DNA of 64,000 nucleotides from Oenococcus kitaharae (GTDB lineage Bacteria > Bacillota > Bacilli > Lactobacillales > Lactobacillaceae): positions 186,001-250,000 of the forward strand of contig NZ_JANJQP010000001.1 of NCBI RefSeq assembly GCF_025758695.1. The letters are read 5' to 3'. The notes beneath the pieces are model-generated. The model saw only the letters and a list, made by a program, of their open reading frames with translations. It was not told the DNA's origin and ran no database searches. Numbering within the stretch: the first letter of the stretch is position 1; each line of letters starts with the position of its first letter. Position numbers and translations under genes: made by a program. Positions 8,351 through 16,321 of this stretch are shown here, in pieces.

Positions 8351-9394
8351 ATGGATATCAAAGAGAAGTTAAAAAGTTTACAAGAAAGGGTTATCCAGCA
8401 GCTCAGTTTATCGAAAACCGATGATGCAGTTGAAGATATCCGTGTTCATTTGTTAGGTAAAAAAGGCGACCTCACAAAAATTTTGAAGGGCTTAAAAGAC
8501 TTGACCGCAGATCAGCGGCCGTTAGTCGGCCAATTAGCCAATGAAATTCGACATAATTTGGAAGAGCAGATCGAAGACAAAAGAGCACGTTTAGCAAAGG
8601 CTATTCTTGATCGTCAATTAGCTGCCGAACAAATTGACGTAACTTTGCCTGGAAAAACAGTGATCATCGGCACGAAGCATGTGCTTCAGCAGATTCAGGA
8701 TCAGATCGAAGACCACTTTATCAGTCAGGGCTTTCAAGTGATGTACGGAACGGAAGTCGAGACCGATGAATTTAACTTTGCTCGCATGAATCTGCCTAAA
8801 GACCATCCGGCTCGTGATATGCAGGATACTTTTTATTTGACGCCAAATATTTTATTGCGGACTCAGACCTCAGCCATGCAGGCACGCGCCATGGATAAGC
8901 ACGATTTTGCCACTGGCCCTTTGAAAATGGTCAGTCCTGGTAAAGTCTATCGGCGTGATAACGATGATGCGACTCATTCGCATCAGTTTCATCAAGTTGA
9001 GGGTCTAGTAGTGGGCAAGGGGATTACACTCGCGGATTTAAAGGGCACCTTGCAGGCTTTAACCGATGAACTATTCGGAAAAGGCCATGCCATGCGTTTT
9101 CGCCAGAGCTATTTTCCTTTTACGGAACCGAGTCTAGAAGTTGATATCAGTTGGAATATTGTCGATGAACATACACCGGCAGAAGATATTCAATGGATTG
9201 AAGTGCTGGGAGCCGGTATGGTTCACCCAAATGTCTTGAAGATGGCTCATATTGATCCAGATGAGTACACAGGCTTTGCCTTTGGCTTGGGCCCGGATCG
9301 TTTTGCGATGATCAAATACGGTATCGATGATATTCGCAATTTTTATCTAGATGATCTTCGTTTCTTAAAGCAATTCAGTCAGGTGGGCAAATAA
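8351..9394 (+). CDS. pheS: Phenylalanyl-tRNA synthetase alpha subunit
   Basis: Alpha subunit of the cytoplasmic alpha2-beta2 PheRS, which carries the class II catalytic core. An N-terminal coiled coil precedes motif 2 (KVYRRDNDDATHSHQFHQVEG) and motif 3 (GFAFGLGPDRFAMIKYG near the C terminus). The ATG at 8351 is chosen because AGGGTG at 8342-8347 is a Shine-Dalgarno at good spacing. The in-frame GTG at 8345 lies inside that site and is unlikely to be the start. It is followed directly by pheT and controlled by the Phe T-box. Confidence 0.96.
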   Translation: MDIKEKLKSLQERVIQQLSLSKTDDAVEDIRVHLLGKKGDLTKILKGLKDLTADQRPLVGQLANEIRHNLEEQIEDKRARLAKAILDRQLAAEQIDVTLPGKTVIIGTKHVLQQIQDQIEDHFISQGFQVMYGTEVETDEFNFARMNLPKDHPARDMQDTFYLTPNILLRTQTSAMQARAMDKHDFATGPLKMVSPGKVYRRDNDDATHSHQFHQVEGLVVGKGITLADLKGTLQALTDELFGKGHAMRFRQSYFPFTEPSLEVDISWNIVDEHTPAEDIQWIEVLGAGMVHPNVLKMAHIDPDEYTGFAFGLGPDRFAMIKYGIDDIRNFYLDDLRFLKQFSQVGK

Positions 9395-11827
9395 ATGAAA
9401 ATTTCAGTTAATTGGATCAAAGAATTTATGCCGGATTTTCCGGTGAGCAATGAAGCGGATGCTCAAAAAATTTCTGACAAACTGGCGCTGACTTCGACAG
9501 AAGTTGAGGACAAAGGCTATCAGATTCCGCAATCTACAGGACTCGTCGTCGGGCAAGTGCTGGAAGTACGGTCAATTGAAAATTCGACCCATTTGAAGAT
9601 CACGATTGTCAATGCGGGTAAGAAAGATTATCAAGTTGTCACCGGCGCACCAAATGTGGTCAAGGGCCAGCTGGTTGTTTTGGCATTGCCAGGTGCACAT
9701 TTGCCAGAAAATAAGCTGATCGAAGCCACTGAGCTGGATGGCCAAATTAGTCAGGGAATGCTGGTGTCACTGCAGGAAATTGGTTTTGATGATGCCATTG
9801 CGCCAAAAAAGCATGAAGCCGGTATCTATGTTTTCCCAGCTGATTCAGAGGTTCAGCCTGGCGATGACGCTGTGAAGGTTTTGGGCATTGACGACTTGAT
9901 GATTGATACAGAACTGACGGCCAACCGTGGCGATATGCTGTCGATTCGAGGCAATTTGTACGAATTTTCTGCTTTGTTTGAAAAAGACTTCAAAAAAATC
10001 GACTTTGATTTACAGGAATCTGCTCAAACAGCTGCTTCGCAGTTAAGTGCTAGTGTCGATCCAACTTTGGCAAATCCTTATTATCTAAGGATTGTTAATC
10101 ACGTGACGGTTAAGGAAAGCCCATTATGGCTGCAGCGGCGGCTTTGGAATTCCGGGATTCGCCCGATAAATAATTTAGTAGATGTGACAAATTATGTCAT
10201 GCTGCTTTTGGGACAACCCATGCATGTTTTTGATCTTGATCAATTACACCATCATGAGATCAGAGTGGCTTTATCGTCAGACGAGACGATCACAACTTTA
10301 GATGGTGAAAAACGTCAACTGAAAGCTGGCGAGGATATTGTTGTCTATGATGGCCAAGATCCGCAGATGCTGGCCGGAGTGATGGGCGGTTCACAATCCG
10401 AAGTGACAGAAAATACGAGCAACGTGGTTTTAGAATCAGCTGTTTTTAATCCTGTTTTGATCCGTAAAACAGCTCGCCGTTTTAATCTCCACTCACAAGC
10501 AAGCCAGCGTTTTGAACGCGGTATTGATGTCAGCAACTCACGTAAAGCTTTGGATTATGCAGCAGCTCTGATTAAGGACCTGGCTGGTGGGGAAATCGCT
10601 CAAGGAGTGATTGAAGCACAAGCTGATATTGCCAAAGAAAAGCAGATCGCCATCTCATTAGGTGATATTAATGGCTATTTGGGTACACAGGCCGGTCTTG
10701 ACGATGTAGCAGATATTTGGCGGCGGCTCTCTTTTACATTCGAACAAGAAGGTGAAAATTTCCTTGTAATGATACCGCGGCGTCGTCCGGATATTACGAT
10801 TAAAGCCGATTTAATTGAAGAGTTCGTCCGTATTTATGGTTACGAGAAGATACCGGCTCATCTGCCACAGGCTGTTAACCAAAAATCGGGCCTAACTGCA
10901 GACCAAAAATTAGACCGCTCGATTCGAGAAATTTTATTGGCTTTAGGGTTAACTCAAGCCATTTCATATTCGCTCACCACGACTGAATTCGCGTCACAAT
11001 TTACGTCTCAAGCCCGTCCGCTTGTCAAATTAGCTTATCCGATGAGTCAAGAACACGCTGTCATGCGCCAGTCGGTCTTAGCTACATTAATTCAGGCAGC
11101 TGCTTATAATGCCGCTAGAAAGATATCTGATATCCGGCTTTTTGAAACAGGTGATGTTTTTTATGGCCGTCCGGATAACGATCCTGATCAGCTGCCAATC
11201 GAAAAGCAGCAGATTGCTGCGGTAATTTCTGGAAAACCGTCTGCTGATTGGCAGCACAACGATCAAAACTATGATTTTTATGATATCAAGGGTTTACTAA
11301 CAGCATTACTGAGCAAGCTGAACTTAAAGGGAAAAATTCTTTTTAAAAAATCTCAAAGCCAGCCTGAGATGCATCCTGGGCAGACGGCAGATGTCTATCT
11401 AGATGATCAGTATTTGGGTTTTGTCGGACAAATTAATCCGCAGTTAGCTGACCAGTATAAGCTGGGACGGACCTTTGTTTTCCAATTGGATAGTAATTTG
11501 GTTCATGACCGCTGTCAGCATGGCACTGATTATCGTCCATTAGACAAGTTTCCTGCGATTGAACGTGATCTCTCGCTGCTAGTGGATAAAAACCTGCAGG
11601 CCGCTGATATTGTTTCGATTATCACCAAGAATGCCGGCTCTTATCTGCGTCAGGTTAACTTGGTGGATGTCTATGAGGGCACTGAATTGGGTCAGCAGAA
11701 AAAATCTCTTTCGTATCGCCTGCAGTTTGTTAATCCAGATGCAACTTTGACAGACGAGATCGTTAATGCAGCAATGGCACGGATCAGTACAGCACTTTTT
11801 GATCAATTGCGGGTCACGACCAGATAA
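9395..11827 (+). CDS. pheT: Phenylalanyl-tRNA synthetase beta subunit
   Basis: Beta subunit of PheRS, 810 aa, near family length. Domain order is an N-terminal tRNA-binding OB-fold (VGQVLEVRSIENSTHLKI, about residues 50-67), the B3/4 editing domain in the 200-390 region (RPINNLVDVTNYVML), B5 (about 405-480), a catalytic-like core (LIEEFVRIYGYEKIP), and the C-terminal ferredoxin-fold anticodon-binding domain (FPAIERDLSLLVD, about 715-808). The ATG follows the pheS stop at once, and GGTGGG in the end of pheS is a usable Shine-Dalgarno. Confidence 0.97.
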   Translation: MKISVNWIKEFMPDFPVSNEADAQKISDKLALTSTEVEDKGYQIPQSTGLVVGQVLEVRSIENSTHLKITIVNAGKKDYQVVTGAPNVVKGQLVVLALPGAHLPENKLIEATELDGQISQGMLVSLQEIGFDDAIAPKKHEAGIYVFPADSEVQPGDDAVKVLGIDDLMIDTELTANRGDMLSIRGNLYEFSALFEKDFKKIDFDLQESAQTAASQLSASVDPTLANPYYLRIVNHVTVKESPLWLQRRLWNSGIRPINNLVDVTNYVMLLLGQPMHVFDLDQLHHHEIRVALSSDETITTLDGEKRQLKAGEDIVVYDGQDPQMLAGVMGGSQSEVTENTSNVVLESAVFNPVLIRKTARRFNLHSQASQRFERGIDVSNSRKALDYAAALIKDLAGGEIAQGVIEAQADIAKEKQIAISLGDINGYLGTQAGLDDVADIWRRLSFTFEQEGENFLVMIPRRRPDITIKADLIEEFVRIYGYEKIPAHLPQAVNQKSGLTADQKLDRSIREILLALGLTQAISYSLTTTEFASQFTSQARPLVKLAYPMSQEHAVMRQSVLATLIQAAAYNAARKISDIRLFETGDVFYGRPDNDPDQLPIEKQQIAAVISGKPSADWQHNDQNYDFYDIKGLLTALLSKLNLKGKILFKKSQSQPEMHPGQTADVYLDDQYLGFVGQINPQLADQYKLGRTFVFQLDSNLVHDRCQHGTDYRPLDKFPAIERDLSLLVDKNLQAADIVSIITKNAGSYLRQVNLVDVYEGTELGQQKKSLSYRLQFVNPDATLTDEIVNAAMARISTALFDQLRVTTR

Positions 11828-11847
11828 TCTTTGCTAAGCTTGTAGAT

Positions 11848-12591
11848 ATGAGAAAATCCATTTGGCGTATACTTCCGCCGGTTACGATGACACTTTTTGT
11901 ATTGACAGTTGCCATCTACCTGCTGCAGATCTTGTTTGATGGTTATTTGATTTTGTCCTCAGGGCAACCGGTCGGCGTTTTTTATTTAGTTTCCCGATTC
12001 ATTAATGGCCCTTCGATCCAATCTTTAGTGCTGCTAGGCGGCGGTGTTGACAGCCTTTTCCTTTCTGGCGAGTGGTATCGTGCTTTTACGCCGATTTTCC
12101 TGCATGCTTCGTTGATGCATATCTTTTCTAATATGCTGACACTGGTGATTGTAGGGCCTTTTGTTGAAAAGCTTTTTGGCAAAGGGAAGTTTCTTTTGAT
12201 TTATTTGATCACGGGAGTTTGGGGAAACCTGTTAACGTTTATTTTTGACCCTAATCCCAACGTTGTATCCGTTGGGGCATCAGGCGCATTATTCGGCCTT
12301 TTCGGCGTCATGATTGTGAGCGGCTGGTACAATCGCAATAATTTTGTTTTTCGACGTCAGCTCATCATTTTTGCTGCCTTGGCAGCTTTTAACCTAATTG
12401 GTAATCTAAACGATCCTAGCGTGGATATTTGGGCTCATATCGGCGGATTGATTTCCGGCAGTTTGTTAGCCATTGTATTTGATTTTCCAACTTCGGTTTA
12501 TGGCCGCATCAAACAGCCGGCTCGAATCTTGGCTGTTATTCTGCTGCTTTTGCCGGTTGCCTATTTTGCTTGGAGAATGAGAATTTTATGA
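11848..12591 (+). CDS. Rhomboid family intramembrane serine protease
   Basis: Integral membrane serine protease. The Ser-His dyad is visible: GASGALFGLFG carries the catalytic serine (about residue 144) and WAHIGGLISG carries the histidine (about residue 196). The loop-1 region shows SGEWYRAFTPIFLHASLMHI, with the HxxxH-like helix and the oxyanion asparagine (IFSNML). 247 aa with about seven hydrophobic segments. The natural substrate is unknown. Upstream is a possible extended -10 (TGCTAAGCT, ending at 11840) only 7 bases from the ATG, with no Shine-Dalgarno. Rhomboid next to glucokinase is a conserved arrangement in Firmicutes (B. subtilis yqgP-glcK). Confidence 0.93.
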   Translation: MRKSIWRILPPVTMTLFVLTVAIYLLQILFDGYLILSSGQPVGVFYLVSRFINGPSIQSLVLLGGGVDSLFLSGEWYRAFTPIFLHASLMHIFSNMLTLVIVGPFVEKLFGKGKFLLIYLITGVWGNLLTFIFDPNPNVVSVGASGALFGLFGVMIVSGWYNRNNFVFRRQLIIFAALAAFNLIGNLNDPSVDIWAHIGGLISGSLLAIVFDFPTSVYGRIKQPARILAVILLLLPVAYFAWRMRIL

Positions 12592-12599
12592 GAATCATT

Positions 12600-12613
12600 T
12601 GAAAGCGCTTGTG
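12600..12613 (+). promoter_or_regulatory. Candidate cre (CcpA) site upstream of glcK
   Basis: TGAAAGCGCTTGTG keeps the central palindromic AAAGCGCTT of catabolite-responsive elements but departs from consensus at its right end (TG where CA is expected). It lies 40 bases before glcK, directly after the rhomboid stop. Confidence 0.4.
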
Positions 12614-12652
12614 TTTATTGAAAAAAAAAATTAATCTATTAATGAGGTAATT

Positions 12653-13624
12653 ATGGCTAAAGATAAATTAATTGGTGTCGACCTTGGCGGTACGACCATT
12701 AAGTTTGCTATTTTAACGGATACAGGAGAAATTCAAGAAAAATGGTCGGTTCCGACTAATATTTTAGATAATGGTTCACATATCGTCCCCGATATTATTG
12801 ATTCGATTAATGGACGGCTGGATTTGCTGAAACTAGATCGTGACCGTATCATCGGTATTGGCATGGGCACTCCAGGAACAGTTAACCGTGAAAAGGGCAC
12901 TGTTGAAGCAGCTTACAATCTGAACTGGAAAAATGTTCAGCATGTGCGTGATCAAATTCAGAAAAGTACTGGTTTGAACTTCACGATGGACAACGATGCT
13001 AACTCAGCGGCTATTGGCGAACAGTGGAAGGGTGCTGGGGAAAATGATCCTAATGTCTCTTTTATCACGCTTGGCACTGGTGTTGGCGGCGGCATTATTG
13101 CAAATGGCCAAATGGTTCGCGGCGTTTTTGGTGCCGGTGGCGAATTTGGCCATATGGTTGTTGAACCTGGTGGCTATTTGTGCACCTGTGGTAATCACGG
13201 CTGTTTGGAACAATATTGCTCAGCTACCGGTGTTGTTCATTTGGCACGTGATTTTGCTGACGAATATGAGGGCGATTCAAAGCTGAAAGCAATGCTGGAT
13301 AACGGCGATGAAGTGACTTCTAAAATTGTCTTTGATTTGGCCAAGGGCGGTGACTTTTTGGCCAATGAAGTTGTTAACAAAATGGCTTATTATCTGGGCT
13401 ATGCGACGGCGGCTCTGTCGAATATTTTGAACCCGGCCTACGTTGTCATTGGGGGCGGCGTTTCAGCTGCAGGCGATTTCCTGCTTGACAAGGTCAAAGC
13501 TAATTGGACACAGTATGCTTTTTCATCAGTTCGTTCATCGACACAGCTGCGTTTGGCAGCTTTAGGAAATGACGCTGGTGTGATCGGCGCTGCCAGTCTG
13601 GCCAGAGAATTTATTGAAAAATAA
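12653..13624 (+). CDS. glcK: Glucokinase (ROK family)
   Basis: ATP-dependent glucose kinase of the ROK family, 323 aa. The N-terminal phosphate-binding loop is GVDLGGTTIKFAIL (residues 8-21). The sugar-binding/catalytic region has DNDANSAAIGEQ (about residues 114-125), GTGVGGGIIANG, and GEFGHMVVEPGG with the ExGH motif. The ROK zinc-binding CxCGxxGCLE motif (CTCGNHGCLEQY, about 181-192) is present. The Shine-Dalgarno is GAGG at 12642-12645. A cre-like sequence upstream suggests carbon control. In a heterofermenter this enzyme feeds the phosphoketolase pathway. Confidence 0.95.
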   Translation: MAKDKLIGVDLGGTTIKFAILTDTGEIQEKWSVPTNILDNGSHIVPDIIDSINGRLDLLKLDRDRIIGIGMGTPGTVNREKGTVEAAYNLNWKNVQHVRDQIQKSTGLNFTMDNDANSAAIGEQWKGAGENDPNVSFITLGTGVGGGIIANGQMVRGVFGAGGEFGHMVVEPGGYLCTCGNHGCLEQYCSATGVVHLARDFADEYEGDSKLKAMLDNGDEVTSKIVFDLAKGGDFLANEVVNKMAYYLGYATAALSNILNPAYVVIGGGVSAAGDFLLDKVKANWTQYAFSSVRSSTQLRLAALGNDAGVIGAASLAREFIEK

Positions 13625-13635
13625 GCTTTTCACGC

Positions 13636-13664
13636 TTCAAATTCGTGTCATTATTTGGTAGAAT
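13636..13664 (+). promoter_or_regulatory. Promoter of the tRNA-Trp/His genes
   Basis: TTCAAA (13636-13641), a 17-base spacer and TAGAAT (13659-13664), with TGG making an extended -10. It lies about 48 bases before tRNA-Trp. Confidence 0.5.
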
Positions 13665-13711
13665 GATTCAGTTGGCTTTGCTTGTGTCAGAGCTTAGTGG
13701 ACTGATTATAT

Positions 13712-13785
13712 AGGGATATAGTATAGAGGTAGTACAGCGGTCTCCAAAACCGTTAGCGGGGGTTCGATTCCCTCTATCCCTGCCA
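13712..13785 (+). tRNA. tRNA-Trp (CCA anticodon)
   Basis: Acceptor arms AGGGATA and TATCCCT pair. The anticodon stem-loop CGGTCTCCAAAACCG shows anticodon CCA, and the T arm GGGGGTTCGATTCCCTC is standard. The 3' CCA is encoded (13783-13785), unlike in its His and Leu neighbours. Confidence 0.96.
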
Positions 13786-13786
13786 T

Positions 13787-13861
13787 GGCGGTATTGGTGA
13801 AGTTGGTTAACACACCGGTTTGTGGTACCGGCACGCGTGGGTTCGAGTCCCACATACCGCC
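13787..13861 (+). tRNA. tRNA-His (GTG anticodon)
   Basis: Acceptor GCGGTAT pairs with ATACCGC, with the extra G-1 (13787) opposite C73 (13861) that marks tRNA-His. Anticodon loop TTTGTGG gives GTG. It follows tRNA-Trp with almost no gap. The 3' CCA is not encoded. Confidence 0.95.
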
Positions 13862-13862
13862 C

Positions 13863-13892
13863 TTGCAAGTTTCATAGGATTCTTGCTATAAT
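13863..13892 (+). promoter_or_regulatory. Promoter of tRNA-Leu
   Basis: TTGCAA (13863-13868), an 18-base spacer and a perfect TATAAT (13887-13892) with an extended TGC. The transcript start would be about a dozen bases before the tRNA-Leu 5' end. Confidence 0.75.
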
Positions 13893-13911
13893 TTATATTC
13901 GTGATTCAAAT

Positions 13912-13995
13912 GCCGTTGTGGCGGAATTGGCAGACGCGCTGGACTCAAAATCCAGTGGTGGCAACACCGTGTGGGTTCGACTCCCACCGACGGCA
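13912..13995 (+). tRNA. tRNA-Leu (CAA anticodon)
   Basis: Class II tRNA with a long variable arm (TGGTGGCAACACCG). Acceptor GCCGTTG pairs with CGACGGC, with discriminator A. Anticodon loop CTCAAAA gives CAA, reading UUG. CCA is not encoded. Confidence 0.95.
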
Positions 13996-13998
13996 AAT

Positions 13999-14030
13999 AA
14001 AGCATTTCATAATAGTGAGGTGCTTTTTTT
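13999..14030 (+). terminator. Intrinsic terminator after tRNA-Leu
   Basis: Stem AAAGCATTTCA / TGAGGTGCTTT (with G-U pairs) followed by TTTT. Confidence 0.65.
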
Positions 14031-14126
14031 ATATAGTTTTTACTGAAAGGAAACTTATCATGTTGCTCTTGTTTAACATTCCGATAGCTTGATTCTTTAA
14101 CAAATACTTCAAAAGGAGCAATGTTC

Positions 14127-14534
14127 ATGATCATATATACAGAAAAGATACCGTCAATGGCGCAAATGGAGGATCTTTATGGTGCAGTTGGCTGGATTGC
14201 CTATACGCATCAGTTGAGTACGCTGGGCAAAGCCTTAGAGAATTCGGTATTGATTTCTGCTTGGCAAGAGGACGAACTTCTAGGTTTCGTCAGAGGGGTA
14301 ACGGATCAGACGACTATTTTGTTCATCCAGGATTTATTGGTGTTTCCAAAATATCAAAGAGAAGGCATTGGCCGTGAACTTGTTGAGCGGCTGATGAAAA
14401 AATATCCTGTTGGGCAAACGGTTTTAATCACTGATGACAGTCCGGCAACCAACTGCTTTTACGAAGCAATAGGTTTGCAAGATTTATCGAAAAATCGTAT
14501 GAAAGCTTTTTATAGCGACACGCGGATCATTTAA
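14127..14534 (+). CDS. GNAT family N-acetyltransferase
   Basis: Acetyl-CoA-dependent N-acetyltransferase of unknown substrate, about 135 aa. The acetyl-CoA-binding motif A is LVFPKYQREGIGRELVERL (about residues 72-90; pattern Q/RxxGxG/A). The C-terminal part (SPATNCFYEAIGLQDL) is the usual motif B. AAAAGGAG at 14111-14118 sets the start at ATG 14127 with 8-base spacing. The in-frame ATG at 14121 is too close to it. It stands alone between the tRNAs and the DUF1413 gene. Confidence 0.85.
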   Translation: MIIYTEKIPSMAQMEDLYGAVGWIAYTHQLSTLGKALENSVLISAWQEDELLGFVRGVTDQTTILFIQDLLVFPKYQREGIGRELVERLMKKYPVGQTVLITDDSPATNCFYEAIGLQDLSKNRMKAFYSDTRII

Positions 14535-14782
14535 GATACTGAGAAAACAGATACAGAGATGATAAAGACCTGCATTGACCGCACACTAGATATGGTGTCA
14601 CACAGATTGTTGTTGAGAGATCAGCCAAGTTGTAGGGAGGAGATAATTAGTTATTCTGTTGGGTCTGTTAAATATGTGTTTTATGTTGTACTCTCTCCAC
14701 AAAAAAACGTGTTTTCAGTCAATTGCTCGCAGAAGTCAACTGGATCTCTTCGATGGCGTATGATCTATTTAAGGATTGCAAA

Positions 14783-15025
14783 ATGAATAGAGAACTAGAC
14801 CAGATTTTTCATAAAGTTAATTCACGGTTGGAAAGTTTAAAAACGGGTACGACTTTTTCCCTACCTGATTTATATGGTGAGGAAGCTTGGCGAAACTTGT
14901 ATATTGGTGATCGTGTTATGGCTGGTAATTTTTTTCTGCGTCGTGTTCGACAAGGCGAGTATCCGCATGTCAAAGAACTAGCAGATAAAGACGCAAAAAA
15001 TCGTCGTCAGTATCTCAAATATTAA
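14783..15025 (+). CDS. DUF1413 domain protein
   Basis: 80 aa protein resembling the DUF1413 family: LKTGTTFSLPDLYGEEAW (about residues 20-37) and GDRVMAGNFFLRRVRQGEYP (about 42-61) match the domain's conserved blocks. Function is unknown. The start is placed at ATG 14783 because AAGGA at 14771-14775 is a good Shine-Dalgarno. An open frame extends upstream to 14723 but has no support. The 248 bases before it (14535-14782) hold no gene I can support. Confidence 0.7.
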   Translation: MNRELDQIFHKVNSRLESLKTGTTFSLPDLYGEEAWRNLYIGDRVMAGNFFLRRVRQGEYPHVKELADKDAKNRRQYLKY

Positions 15026-15036
15026 AGGAGTTTGTG

Positions 15037-15594
15037 TTGTTTATTTTTTCAGAGTTTAGCATCAATCAACATCGGGTTCGTCTGCTTTTTCCCGATCAAA
15101 GCCAGGCCAAGGATCTGATCGAGCAGATTAATCGGGACAGAGAAAGTTTATCCCGCTGGATGCCTTGGACCAAGGAGACAAATAATGAGCAGGATGAGCT
15201 GCATTTTATCGATTATGCCCGCCAGCAGAATGCGAAGAACCAATTGCTAGAACTGACGATCGAGGTAGACGGCAAAGCCGTTGGTATGATTGACCTGCAC
15301 AATATCAGTTCGCGTTCTCACCGTGCCGAGGTCGGTTACTGGTTGTCGAGCAGCTGTCAAGGCAGCGGCATTGTCACTCGGTCGCTTCATCAGTTGATCA
15401 AAATAGCTTTTGGCGAGCTGGCCTATAACAAAATTATTATCATGGCAGAAAGCGAGAATCTCAAAAGCAGAGCCGTAGCAAAACGACTTGGATTTCAGCA
15501 TGAGGGCACTTTACGGGAAGAATACTTTGTGGCAGGCAAATATCGGAATTTAGAAGTTTATTCGATGCTGGCTGCGGAATACAAAAAAGCATAA
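15037..15594 (+). CDS. RimJ/RimL-type GNAT acetyltransferase
   Basis: Acetyltransferase of the Acetyltransf_3 (RimL-like) type, about 185 aa. The layout is usual: an N-terminal INQHRVRLLFPDQSQAKDLIE, a central GMIDLHNISSRSHRAEVGYWL, the acetyl-CoA loop SSSCQGSGIVTRSLHQLI, and a C-terminal NLKSRAVAKRLGFQHEGTLR. Members acetylate ribosomal protein N termini or other amines; the substrate here is unknown. Shine-Dalgarno AAAGGAG (15024-15030) allows GTG 15034 or TTG 15037; the latter has the better spacing. It probably shares a transcript with the DUF1413 gene 8 bases upstream. Confidence 0.85.
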   Translation: MFIFSEFSINQHRVRLLFPDQSQAKDLIEQINRDRESLSRWMPWTKETNNEQDELHFIDYARQQNAKNQLLELTIEVDGKAVGMIDLHNISSRSHRAEVGYWLSSSCQGSGIVTRSLHQLIKIAFGELAYNKIIIMAESENLKSRAVAKRLGFQHEGTLREEYFVAGKYRNLEVYSMLAAEYKKA

Positions 15595-15601
15595 ATTGAT
15601 G

Positions 15602-15628
15602 AAAAAAGTTCTAAATTGGACTTTTTTT
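15602..15628 (+). terminator. Intrinsic terminator
   Basis: AAAGTTC (15605-15611) pairs with GGACTTT (15618-15624), followed by a T-run. It ends the DUF1413/GNAT transcript. Confidence 0.7.
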
Positions 15629-15658
15629 ATTTAATTGTGTTAGTATTTTTTGAGTAGG

Positions 15659-15676
15659 AATGAATATTCTTTCATT
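15659..15676 (+). promoter_or_regulatory. Candidate TetR operator
   Basis: Inverted repeat AATGAA (15659-15664) - 6 bases - TTCATT (15671-15676), 11 bases before the TetR start codon. Related TTCATT units recur upstream of the exporter gene (16297-16307: TCATTCATTCATT-like), which suggests that one regulator binds both places. Confidence 0.5.
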
Positions 15677-15687
15677 TTTAGGAAAAT

Positions 15688-16269
15688 ATGACCGAGACAA
15701 TCAAAAAAGTAAATAAGAAAGAGGCTATCTTAAAAGCGGCCTTGCAGTTGTTTTCTCAAAGAAGTTTTTATGGGACGACAATGCCGGATATTTCAACACT
15801 TGCTGATGTTGGAGCGGGGACAATTTATCGTTATTTCACATCCAAGGAAGCTCTGGTTAACGCGCTCTTTTTTAGGATTATGACTGAATTTGATCAGCGC
15901 TTGGAATCTGATTTTCCAAATGGTATGGATACAAGAATCCAGTTTCACCACTTGTTTCAAAGCCTTTGGGGCTATGTAGTCGATAATACACAGGCATTTG
16001 TCTTCATTAATCTGCATGATGAAGGGAAATATCTAGATGAGCGGAGTCACGCGAGCTTTGATAAGTTGTGGAATTTTATTACAACGATTATTGATAAAGG
16101 GCAGCAAAGAGGCGACGTCGTAGATCTGGATCCAAAATCAATTGTGTCATTGGTATATGGGCCTTTGATTCCAATCTCAAAGTTGTTGATTAATCATAAG
16201 TACACGGCATCGAAAGATTTTGTTTATGCGTTAGAAGAAGCGACATGGCGGGCCGTTTCAAGCAAGTAG
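15688..16269 (+). CDS. TetR/AcrR family transcriptional regulator
   Basis: 193 aa repressor-type regulator. The N-terminal helix-turn-helix is clear: AILKAALQLFSQRSFYGTTM, then ADVGAGTIYRYFTSKEALVN (about residues 33-52). The remaining helical domain would bind a ligand. It sits 52 bases upstream of an MMPL exporter on the same strand, so local control of that exporter is likely. An inverted repeat in its own leader supports autoregulation. The signal ligand is unknown. Confidence 0.93.
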   Translation: MTETIKKVNKKEAILKAALQLFSQRSFYGTTMPDISTLADVGAGTIYRYFTSKEALVNALFFRIMTEFDQRLESDFPNGMDTRIQFHHLFQSLWGYVVDNTQAFVFINLHDEGKYLDERSHASFDKLWNFITTIIDKGQQRGDVVDLDPKSIVSLVYGPLIPISKLLINHKYTASKDFVYALEEATWRAVSSK

Positions 16270-16321
16270 TTTTTTTCGTTTAAAAAAGGAACGATCATTC
16301 ATTCATTTATTGGAGCGTAAA

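Noticed and set aside
13822-14046. Frames running across the tRNA-His and tRNA-Leu genes
   Set aside because: They are made from tRNA sequence; the tRNA structures are complete.
14559-14786. 75-codon frame before the DUF1413 gene
   Set aside because: No Shine-Dalgarno, atypical composition and overlap with the better-supported start at 14783.
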